DNA from: an uncultured Lachnospiraceae bacterium
GTDB taxonomy: Bacteria; Bacillota; Clostridia; Lachnospirales; Lachnospiraceae
DNA length: 6,942 nt
Assembly: GCA_946611525.1 (NCBI GenBank)
Contig: CAMODS010000067.1
Coordinates: forward strand, 1 to 6,942
Direction of reading: 5' to 3'
Position numbers and translations under genes: made by a program. Below, piece by piece: positions 1 through 6,336 of this stretch (position 1 is its first letter; every line of letters starts with the position of its first letter). Under the pieces are notes generated by a model. It saw only the letters and a program-made list of their open reading frames with translations. It ran no database searches and was not told the origin of the DNA.

Positions 1-1344
1 CACAATCCCAAAAAGTACACCAAGATAGGAGCCAAGCTTCCCAAGGGAGCCCTTTTGGTGGGGCCTCCCGGAACAGGTAAGACTCTTTTGGCCAAGGCCG
101 TTGCAGGTGAGGCGGGAGTTCCGTTTTTCTCCCTGGCCGGTTCTGACTTTGTGGAGATGTTTGTAGGCGTTGGTGCTTCGCGTGTTCGTGACCTCTTCAA
201 GGAGGCCAACAAGCAGGCACCCTGCATCATTTTTATAGACGAGATCGACGCTATCGGAAAGAGCCGTGACTCCAGATTCGGAGGTGGCAATGATGAGCGT
301 GAGCAGACATTAAACCAGCTTTTGGCTGAGATGGATGGTTTTGAGAGCTCAAAGGGTCTCATGATCCTTGCGGCTACTAACAGGCCCGAAGTTTTGGATA
401 AGGCGCTTTTGCGTCCGGGCCGTTTTGACAGACGCATTATAGTTGACCGCCCGGATATGAAGGGACGTCTGGAGACGCTCAAGGTTCACAGCAAGGATGT
501 GGCCATGGATGAGACGGTGGATCTGGATGCACTGGCACTGGCCTCCGCAGGACTGGTGGGATCAGACCTCGCAAATATCATAAATGAGGCAGCTATCATA
601 GCTGTAAAAAATGACAGAAAATTTGTCAACCAGAGTGATCTTTTTGAGGCCTTTGAGCTTGTAGCCGTAGGTGGTAAGGAGAAAAAGGACAGGGCCATGA
701 GCGAAAAGGAGCGCCGCCATGTGGCATATCACGAAGTGGGACATGCTCTGGTGTCTGCTCTCCAAAAGAACGCGGAGCCGGTACAAAAGATCACCATCGT
801 ACCCCGTACCATGGGTGCCCTGGGATATACCCTCCAGACTCCTGAGGAAGAGAAGTTTTTGGAGACAAAGGACGAGCTTATCGCAAAGATCGTTACTTAT
901 ATGGGAGGCCGGGCTGCAGAGGAGATCGTATTTTCCACCTTTACCAGCGGTGCTGCCAACGACATTGAAAATGCTACATCCATCGCCCGCAACATGGTGA
1001 CACGTTTTGGTATGAGCGATAAGTTCGGCATGATGGGACTGGCCACGGTGGAGAGCCAGTACCTGGATGGCAGAGCGGCGCTGACTTGTGGTGAGGCAAC
1101 TGCGGCGCAGATAGATGAGGAAGTGCTGGCCATGATCACAAAGTGCTACGAGGAGGCCAAGAAGCTTTTGATGGACAATCGTGAGGCACTGGATCGGATC
1201 TCCGAGTACCTTTTTGAAAAGGAGACCATCACCGGTAAGGAGTTCATGGATCTCTTCCGTGAGATCACCGGCATCAAAAGTGACGAGGCTTTGGAGCCGG
1301 CTGTGGCTGAGGAGTCTGCAGCGGAGATGTTTGCGGAGGATTAG
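1..1344 (+). CDS. ftsH: ATP-dependent zinc metalloprotease FtsH, 5'-truncated by the window edge
   Basis: FtsH is a membrane-anchored hexameric AAA+ protease that pulls out and degrades misassembled membrane proteins and short-lived regulators. The frame is open from base 1, giving 447 residues. Numbered from the first codon in the window, the fragment shows Walker A GPPGTGKT at 21-28, Walker B IIFIDEID with D80 and E81, and the second region of homology LLRPGRFDRR with arginine fingers R141 and R144. The protease part has the zinc motif HEVGH at 244-248 and the third zinc ligand D321 in AANDIE. The spacing of these motifs matches E. coli FtsH (K198, H414, H418, D492), so about 170 N-terminal residues, including the two membrane helices and the extracytoplasmic domain, lie upstream. 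The valine in HEVGH replaces the more usual alanine and keeps the HExxH pattern. The C-terminus is a short acidic tail, as is common in the family. The stop is TAG at 1342-1344, followed by 36 bp to uvrC, so co-transcription is likely. Confidence 0.97.
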   Translation, partial: HNPKKYTKIGAKLPKGALLVGPPGTGKTLLAKAVAGEAGVPFFSLAGSDFVEMFVGVGASRVRDLFKEANKQAPCIIFIDEIDAIGKSRDSRFGGGNDEREQTLNQLLAEMDGFESSKGLMILAATNRPEVLDKALLRPGRFDRRIIVDRPDMKGRLETLKVHSKDVAMDETVDLDALALASAGLVGSDLANIINEAAIIAVKNDRKFVNQSDLFEAFELVAVGGKEKKDRAMSEKERRHVAYHEVGHALVSALQKNAEPVQKITIVPRTMGALGYTLQTPEEEKFLETKDELIAKIVTYMGGRAAEEIVFSTFTSGAANDIENATSIARNMVTRFGMSDKFGMMGLATVESQYLDGRAALTCGEATAAQIDEEVLAMITKCYEEAKKLLMDNREALDRISEYLFEKETITGKEFMDLFREITGIKSDEALEPAVAEESAAEMFAED

Positions 1345-1348
1345 TGCC

Positions 1349-1381
1349 GTGTCATCCTGAGCATAGCGAAGGATCATATTA
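1349..1381 (+). repeat. Interspersed palindromic repeat, copy 1 (ftsH-uvrC gap)
   Basis: This copy reads GTGTCATCCTGAGC, then ATAGCGAAGGATC, then ATATTA, and fills nearly the whole gap. It matches the copy at 3271-3303 at 28 of 33 positions without gaps. Bases 1354-1374 form a near-perfect hairpin: ATCCT pairs with AGGAT, followed by a tandem G-A/A-G mismatch (1359-1360 with 1368-1369), then a GC/GC clamp and an ATA loop. It resembles the short GTCATCCTGAGCGAAGCGAAGGATC-like repeats I recall from many bacterial genomes, where the loop is GAA. That likeness is from memory. Its last base is the A of the uvrC start codon. Confidence 0.8.
1368..1373 (+). promoter_or_regulatory. uvrC ribosome binding site embedded in the repeat hairpin
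   Basis: GAAGGA lies 7 bases before the ATG at 1381, which supports that start. It is the only good Shine-Dalgarno match in the gap. All six bases lie in the 3' arm of the copy-1 hairpin, with AGGA base-paired to TCCT at 1355-1358. Folding of the mRNA could therefore hide it from the ribosome. The match and spacing are seen; the occlusion is inferred. Confidence 0.7.
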
Positions 1382-3282
1382 TGTCAAACGAACATTTTAT
1401 CATCGAAGAAGAACTTAAAAAACTCCCGGATCAGCCGGGAGTTTATATCATGCATGATGAGCGCGATGCCATAATATACGTTGGCAAAGCGCTCTCTCTG
1501 ACTAAGCGGGTGCATCAGTATTTTCAGCCCTCACATGATGAGGGATTAAAGAAAAAGCAGATGGTCGCTCATATTGCGCGCTTTGAATACATAGTCACGG
1601 ACTCTGAACTGGAGGCTCTGGTGCTGGAAAACAATCTGATCAAGGAGCACCGGCCCAAATACAACACCATGCTCAGGGACGACAAGACCTATCCTTACAT
1701 CTGCGTTACCGTGTCAGAGGAGTATCCCAGGGTGATCTTTTCCCGCCGGAGCAAAAAGGACAGCAACAAATACTTCGGTCCCTTTACCAGTGCCGGAGCA
1801 GTCAGGGATACCATAGATCTGGTAAACAAGATCTACCATCTTCGTACCTGCAACAAAAAGTTTCCCAGGGATTTTGGAAAGGGCAGGCCCTGCCTGAATT
1901 ATCATATGGATCAGTGCCCGGGAGTCTGCACAGGAAAGGTGGATGCCGCAGCCTACGGCGAAAGAGTCCGGGAAGCTATGGGCTTTTTGGGCGGCGACTA
2001 CAAGCCGGTAGTAAAGATGCTAAAGGAAAAGATGGAGGCATGCTCTTTAGAGATGGAATTTGAGAGGGCAGCTACCTACCGTGATCTTATCGAGAGCGTG
2101 ATGGACTGCGTGGAAAAGCAAAAGATCACCTCCTACGATGGAGAAGACAAGGACATTGTGGCGGCCGCCACCGATGGTGAGGATGCAGTGGTTCAGGTCT
2201 TTTTTATCCGCGGCGGAAAGATGATCGGCAGAGAGCATTATTTTATAAACGTGCGTGTGGAAAACGAGATGTCTGACATACTAAGCATCTTTTTGAAGCA
2301 GTACTATGCCGGCACACCTTTTATTCCTCGTGAGATATACGTCCAGGAAGAGATGGCTGATGAGGAGATGATAGCCGGATGGCTTACGGAGAAAAAGGGT
2401 AAAAAGGTGACCATACTCACGCCAAAGCGTGGCGCCAAGGAAAAGCTGGTTGAGCTGGCGGCTAAAAATGCCAGGATGGTTTTAGAACAGGACAGAGAGA
2501 GAATAAAGCGTGAAGAAGGACGCACCATCGGAGCTATGAAGGAGATAGCGTCCCTCATAGGCTTAGAGCATATAGAACGGATGGAGGCTTACGATATCAG
2601 CAACACCAGCGGATACCAGTCGGTGGGCTCCATGGTGGTATTTGAAAAGGGTAAGCCTGCCAGAAGTGATTACAGGAAGTTTCGCATCAAGTCCGTTGAG
2701 GGACCCAATGATTACGAGTCCATGAGGGAGGTGCTGACAAGGCGCTTTTCCCATGGCCTGGAGGAAAGGCAAAAAGCGGATGACGGACCGGAGACGGAAG
2801 CGGGCGCAAAGCTTACAAGTTTTTCAAAGTTTCCGGATGTCATTATGATGGACGGAGGCAGGGGTCAGGTAAACATAGCCCTTCAGGTTCTTGGTGATTT
2901 GGGACTTTCCATTCCTGTATGCGGCATGGTAAAAGACGACCACCACCGCACCAGGGGGTTGTATTATGACAATGTGGAGATTCCCATAGACAAAAGCAGT
3001 GAAGGTTTTAAGCTGATCACCAGGCTTCAGGATGAGGCTCATCGATTCGCCATTGAATTTCACAGAAGCCTCAGGGGCAAAAACCAGGTAAAGAGCTTTT
3101 TGGATGATATACCCGGCATAGGGCCTGCCAGACGAAAGGCGCTCATGCGATCCTTTGCAGGACCTGAGGAGATGAAGCAGGCTAAGGTGGAAGACTTTTT
3201 GGCTATCCCAGAAATGAACCAAAAAGCAGCGGAAAATGTCTACGAATATTTCCATGGGGGTTCGCAGGATGTATCATCCTGA
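1381..3282 (+). CDS. uvrC: UvrABC system protein C (excinuclease subunit UvrC)
   Basis: UvrC joins the UvrB-DNA complex at a lesion in nucleotide excision repair and cuts the damaged strand on both sides. The 633-residue protein is complete and close to the usual 600-630. In order it has an N-terminal GIY-YIG nuclease (about 14-95; GVY at 20-22, YVG at 33-35, R43, probable catalytic E83 in LENNLIK) for the 3' cut. Cysteines C157, C171, C179 and C183 match the reported iron-sulfur site of UvrC. A UVR helical segment for UvrB contact follows at about 203-238. The RNase H-like nuclease for the 5' cut has D405 (YDISN), D491 (MMDGG) and H554 (DEAHRF). The C-terminal tandem helix-hairpin-helix runs from about 574 with PGIG at 578-581. 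The two catalytic aspartates are 86 residues apart, against about 62-67 in T. maritima and E. coli, because of a hydrophilic insert around 463-483. The last three codons and the TGA belong to the second repeat copy. The start is fixed by GAAGGA 7 bases upstream. Confidence 0.98.
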   Translation: MSNEHFIIEEELKKLPDQPGVYIMHDERDAIIYVGKALSLTKRVHQYFQPSHDEGLKKKQMVAHIARFEYIVTDSELEALVLENNLIKEHRPKYNTMLRDDKTYPYICVTVSEEYPRVIFSRRSKKDSNKYFGPFTSAGAVRDTIDLVNKIYHLRTCNKKFPRDFGKGRPCLNYHMDQCPGVCTGKVDAAAYGERVREAMGFLGGDYKPVVKMLKEKMEACSLEMEFERAATYRDLIESVMDCVEKQKITSYDGEDKDIVAAATDGEDAVVQVFFIRGGKMIGREHYFINVRVENEMSDILSIFLKQYYAGTPFIPREIYVQEEMADEEMIAGWLTEKKGKKVTILTPKRGAKEKLVELAAKNARMVLEQDRERIKREEGRTIGAMKEIASLIGLEHIERMEAYDISNTSGYQSVGSMVVFEKGKPARSDYRKFRIKSVEGPNDYESMREVLTRRFSHGLEERQKADDGPETEAGAKLTSFSKFPDVIMMDGGRGQVNIALQVLGDLGLSIPVCGMVKDDHHRTRGLYYDNVEIPIDKSSEGFKLITRLQDEAHRFAIEFHRSLRGKNQVKSFLDDIPGIGPARRKALMRSFAGPEEMKQAKVEDFLAIPEMNQKAAENVYEYFHGGSQDVSS

Positions 3283-3315
3283 TCAAAGCGAGGGATCCTA
3301 TTAGTATAAGGGTTA
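3271..3315 (+). repeat. Interspersed palindromic repeat, copy 2, overlapping the uvrC stop
   Basis: The first 33 bases (3271-3303) match copy 1 at 28 positions. The hairpin 3276-3296 keeps ATCC pairing with GGAT, a T-G wobble, the tandem G-A/A-G mismatch and a C-G closing pair around an AAA loop, but has one T-C mismatch, so it is weaker than copy 1. The repeat encodes the final V-S-S of UvrC and its TGA (3280-3282). Downstream it continues into TTAGTATAAGGGTTA, an extension shared with copy 3 but not with copy 1. Confidence 0.75.
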
Positions 3316-3325
3316 AAGCAAACTT

Positions 3326-3370
3326 CTTCCTGTAATCTAAAGAGAAGGACCCTATTAGAATAAGAGGTTA
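3326..3370 (+). repeat. Diverged palindromic repeat, copy 3, upstream of uvrA
   Basis: This is the most diverged copy. TCTTCCTG at 3326-3333 corresponds to TCATCCTG of copy 1, and GAGAAGGACCCTATTA corresponds to GCGAAGGATCATATTA, with about two extra bases in the loop. Only a short TCCT/AGGA stem remains (3328-3331 with 3346-3349). From 3339 to 3370 it matches 3285-3315 of copy 2 at 27 of 31 positions plus one single-base gap, so copies 2 and 3 form an imperfect tandem pair about 54 bp apart. The 3' extension carries the uvrA ribosome binding site. Confidence 0.65.
3362..3367 (+). promoter_or_regulatory. uvrA ribosome binding site
   Basis: AAGAGG ends 7 bases before the ATG at 3375 and has GAGG in common with the Shine-Dalgarno consensus. 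A better-looking AAGGA at 3345-3349, in the position that serves uvrC in copy 1, is 25 bases from the ATG and too far to serve it. The site used by uvrA therefore lies in the extension that copies 2 and 3 share. Confidence 0.65.
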
Positions 3371-3374
3371 TTAA

Positions 3375-6236
3375 ATGAAAGTAGATAAAGAGCAAAAAGA
3401 TACCAGAAAATATATAAAGGTAAGGGGTGCCAACGAGAACAATCTAAAGAATGTATCCTTAGAGATACCCCGTGATGAGCTGGTGGTATTTACGGGACTT
3501 TCGGGAAGCGGTAAATCTTCCCTTGCCTTTGATACCATATTTGCCGAGGGGCAGAGGAGGTACATGGAGTCGCTGTCCAGCTATGCCAGACAGTTTTTGG
3601 GACAGATGGAAAAACCGGATGTGGAACGGATCGACGGTATGCCGCCTGCCATTTCCATAGACCAGAAATCCACCAACAGAAACCCCAGATCCACAGTGGG
3701 CACAGTGACGGAGATCTATGATTATTTCAGGCTTTTATACGCCAGGATCGGTATTCCCCATTGCCCCAACTGCGGCAAGGAGATAAAGCGCCAGACGGTA
3801 GACCAGATGGTGGATGAGATACTTTCCATGCCGGAAAAGACAAAATTTCAGATCCTTGCTCCTGTGGTCAGGGGCCGCAAGGGAACGCATGAGAAGCTTT
3901 TTGAGAGAGCCAGAAAGAGCGGATACGTGCGTGTGATAGCGGACGGCAACCTCTACGAGCTGGAGGAAGAGATAAAGCTCGATAAGAATAAAAAACACAA
4001 CGTGGAGATAGTCATCGACCGACTGGCGGTTAAGGAGGGCATGGAGGAGAGACTGACGGGATCTCTTGAAAATGCACTAAAGCTGGGTGAGGGCATGGCT
4101 ATAGTGGATGTGATAGGGGGCAAGCCCAAAAACTATTCCGAGAATTTTGCCTGTCCGGACTGCGGCATCAGTATTGATGAGATCGAGCCCAGGAGCTTTT
4201 CCTTCAACAATCCCTTCGGCGCATGTCCGGAGTGCTTTGGTCTTGGCTTTAAAATGGAGTTTGACGAGAGACTTATGATCCCGGACATGTCGCTATCTTT
4301 TAACGAGGGCTGCGTGCAGGTGATGGGCTGGCAGTCATCCAACGACCCGAAGTCCTATACCCATGCGATCCTTGAGGCTTTGGGAAGAGAATATGGCTTT
4401 TCACTGGATACACCCTATGAGGATCTGCCTGCTGATGTAAGGAAGATGTTCATACACGGCAGCGACCGGGTGATAAAGGTTCCCTACAGCGGCAAGTTTG
4501 GCGAGGGTATATATGACGTGCAATTTGAGGGACTCATCGAAAATTCCAAGCGCCGTTACAGAGAAACATCCTCAGAGTGGTCAAAGCAGCAGTATGAGGA
4601 ATACATGGAGATATCTCCCTGTCCGGTGTGCGGGGGAATGAGGCTGAAAAAGGAATCCCTGGCAGTAACGGTGGGTGATAAGAATATCTACGAGGTCACT
4701 GTTATGCCGGTAAGGGATCTTTCGGTATATCTTAATGAGCTAAAGCTCAGTGAATATCAGATGAAGGTGGGGCGCCTGGTCCTTAAGGAGATAAAAGCCA
4801 GAGTAGGCTTTTTGAATGACGTGGGACTTGACTATCTGTCACTGTCACGTGCCACCGGCACACTTTCCGGTGGTGAGGCCCAGCGCATCAGACTGGCTAC
4901 CCAGATAGGGTCAGGTTTGGTTGGTGTCTGCTATATTTTGGACGAGCCAAGTATCGGCCTGCACCAGCGGGATAACTCAAAGCTTTTGAATTCACTTAAG
5001 GGTCTTCGCGATCTGGGCAATACCCTTATAGTGGTGGAGCATGATGAGGATACCATGCGGGAGGCGGATTACATTGTGGATATCGGTCCGGCAGCAGGCA
5101 GTCACGGAGGCGAAGTGGTGGCCTGCGGGACCGTTGAGGATATCATGGCAGAACCCAGATCCATCACCGGGGAATACCTGTCCGGCAAGAGGGTGATCCC
5201 TGTGCCCAAAAAGCGCAAGAAGCCTACGGGAAAGATTACCATAAAGGGTGCCAGGGAGCACAATCTTAAAAACATAGATGTGGATATCCCCCTTGGAGTA
5301 GTGACCTGTATCACCGGTGTGTCCGGCAGTGGCAAGTCATCACTGATAAACGAGATCCTGTACAAGAGCCTGGCAAAAAAGCTAAACCGGGCCCACCGCA
5401 TTCCCGGAGAACACGACAAGATCATAGGTGTGGACCAGCTAGACAAGGTGATTGACATTGACCAGTCACCCATAGGTCGTACTCCCAGATCCAATCCGGC
5501 CACCTACACCGGAACCTTTGATCTTATCAGGGATCTCTTTGCCGGCACTCCCGATGCCAAGGCCAGAGGCTATAAAAAGGGACGCTTTTCCTTCAATGTT
5601 AAGGGCGGCCGCTGTGAAGCGTGTGGCGGAGACGGAATCGTAAAGATAGAGATGCATTTTCTCCCGGACGTGTATGTACCCTGTGAGGTATGCCAGGGCA
5701 AGCGTTACAACCGTGAGACCCTTGAGGTTAAGTATAAGGGCAAGTCTATATACGACGTGCTGGATATGCGGGTGGAGGAAGCAGTAGAGTTTTTTAAAAA
5801 TGTTCCTACCATCAGACGAAAGATAGAGACCTTAAATGACGTAGGCATGGGCTATGTGAAGCTTGGGCAGCCATCAACCGAGCTGTCCGGCGGTGAGGCT
5901 CAGCGCATAAAGCTGGCAACGGAGCTTTCAAGACGCAGTACGGGAAAGACAATTTATATACTGGATGAGCCCACTACAGGTCTGCATTTTGAGGACGTAA
6001 ACAAGCTGGTGACCATACTCCACAGACTGGCTGAGGGTGGTAATACCGTAGTGGTGATCGAGCACAACCTGGATGTGATAAAGACTGCCGATTACATTAT
6101 TGACTTGGGACCTGAAGGAGGTGACCGGGGCGGCGAGATCGTGGCCTGTGGAACCCCTGAAGAGGTGGCAAAGGTCAAGGAGTCTTACACGGGACAGTAT
6201 GTGAAAAAGTACCTAAAGCAAAATATCAAAGGGTAA
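3375..6236 (+). CDS. uvrA: UvrABC system protein A (excinuclease ATPase subunit UvrA)
   Basis: UvrA is the damage-sensing ABC-type ATPase of nucleotide excision repair. As a dimer it scans DNA, loads UvrB at the lesion and leaves. The 953-residue protein is full length (family about 940-960) with both ATPase halves intact. Half one has Walker A GLSGSGKS at 41-48 (K47), signature LSGGE at 497-501 and Walker B DEPS at 523-526. Half two has Walker A GVSGSGKS at 648-655 (K654), LSGGE at 837-841 and DEPT at 864-867, each Walker B followed by a VEH or IEH switch histidine. Three zinc modules are visible as CxxC pairs: 130/133 with 416/419, 260/263 with 284/287 (insertion domain), and 747/750 with 770/773 (DNA-binding zinc finger, 19-residue spacing as usual). 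The conserved segment SIDQKSTNRNPRSTVGTVTE after the first Walker A is present. The start is supported by AAGAGG 7 bases upstream. The gene follows uvrC by 92 bp, so the two are probably co-expressed; uvrB is elsewhere. No LexA-type box is seen upstream. Confidence 0.98.
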   Translation: MKVDKEQKDTRKYIKVRGANENNLKNVSLEIPRDELVVFTGLSGSGKSSLAFDTIFAEGQRRYMESLSSYARQFLGQMEKPDVERIDGMPPAISIDQKSTNRNPRSTVGTVTEIYDYFRLLYARIGIPHCPNCGKEIKRQTVDQMVDEILSMPEKTKFQILAPVVRGRKGTHEKLFERARKSGYVRVIADGNLYELEEEIKLDKNKKHNVEIVIDRLAVKEGMEERLTGSLENALKLGEGMAIVDVIGGKPKNYSENFACPDCGISIDEIEPRSFSFNNPFGACPECFGLGFKMEFDERLMIPDMSLSFNEGCVQVMGWQSSNDPKSYTHAILEALGREYGFSLDTPYEDLPADVRKMFIHGSDRVIKVPYSGKFGEGIYDVQFEGLIENSKRRYRETSSEWSKQQYEEYMEISPCPVCGGMRLKKESLAVTVGDKNIYEVTVMPVRDLSVYLNELKLSEYQMKVGRLVLKEIKARVGFLNDVGLDYLSLSRATGTLSGGEAQRIRLATQIGSGLVGVCYILDEPSIGLHQRDNSKLLNSLKGLRDLGNTLIVVEHDEDTMREADYIVDIGPAAGSHGGEVVACGTVEDIMAEPRSITGEYLSGKRVIPVPKKRKKPTGKITIKGAREHNLKNIDVDIPLGVVTCITGVSGSGKSSLINEILYKSLAKKLNRAHRIPGEHDKIIGVDQLDKVIDIDQSPIGRTPRSNPATYTGTFDLIRDLFAGTPDAKARGYKKGRFSFNVKGGRCEACGGDGIVKIEMHFLPDVYVPCEVCQGKRYNRETLEVKYKGKSIYDVLDMRVEEAVEFFKNVPTIRRKIETLNDVGMGYVKLGQPSTELSGGEAQRIKLATELSRRSTGKTIYILDEPTTGLHFEDVNKLVTILHRLAEGGNTVVVIEHNLDVIKTADYIIDLGPEGGDRGGEIVACGTPEEVAKVKESYTGQYVKKYLKQNIKG

Positions 6237-6257
6237 AAAAATATCACTAATTCCGTA

Positions 6258-6286
6258 TTGAATTATTTGTAGAAACTGTATATACT
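6258..6286 (+). promoter_or_regulatory. Predicted sigma-A promoter for mreB
   Basis: TTGAAT (-35, 6258-6263) is separated by exactly 17 bp from TATACT (-10, 6281-6286). Each hexamer has five of six consensus bases and the spacing is ideal. Transcription would start near 6293, leaving a leader of about 43 bases before the ATG. The 100-bp gap, the largest in the window, is A+T-rich compared with the genes. This suggests that mreB is transcribed separately from the uvr genes. Confidence 0.7.
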
Positions 6287-6321
6287 ATAACGTGGTGTGT
6301 TGAGTTTTGATAATTAGAGAC

Positions 6322-6326
6322 AGGAG
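6322..6326 (+). promoter_or_regulatory. mreB ribosome binding site
   Basis: AGGAG lies 10 bases before the ATG at 6337, a slightly long but workable spacing. The bases between are A+T-rich (CTTATAAAAA), which favours an open start region. No competing start codon with a better site is seen. Confidence 0.75.
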
Positions 6327-6336
6327 CTTATAAAAA

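Noticed and set aside
562..1377. Long open frame of 271 codons on the reverse strand inside ftsH
   Set aside because: It lies antisense to a clear FtsH coding region and its translation matches no family I recognise. It begins in the repeat and looks like a by-product of the codon pattern on the + strand.
1389..1393. CGAAC, a possible half of a LexA/DinR SOS box at the start of uvrC
   Set aside because: The partner GTTCG at four bases' distance is absent (TATCA there). No complete SOS box is seen upstream of uvrC or uvrA either.
2824..3255. Reverse-strand open frame of 143 codons inside the 3' part of uvrC
   Set aside because: It is fully antisense to the catalytic and helix-hairpin-helix region of UvrC, with no recognisable domain and no convincing ribosome binding site.
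3310..3338. Possible promoter for uvrA with -10 TAATCT at 3333-3338
   Set aside because: Only three of six -10 bases fit and there is no acceptable -35 at 16-18 bp upstream, so it is no better than chance.
3323..3347. Hairpin CTTCT/AGAAG as a terminator between uvrC and uvrA
   Set aside because: The stem is five base pairs with a 15-base loop and is not followed by a T run. It does not meet the form of an intrinsic terminator.
5102..5503. Reverse-strand open frame of 133 codons inside uvrA
   Set aside because: It shadows the second Walker A region of UvrA; the residues mirror conserved UvrA codons and show no independent protein features.
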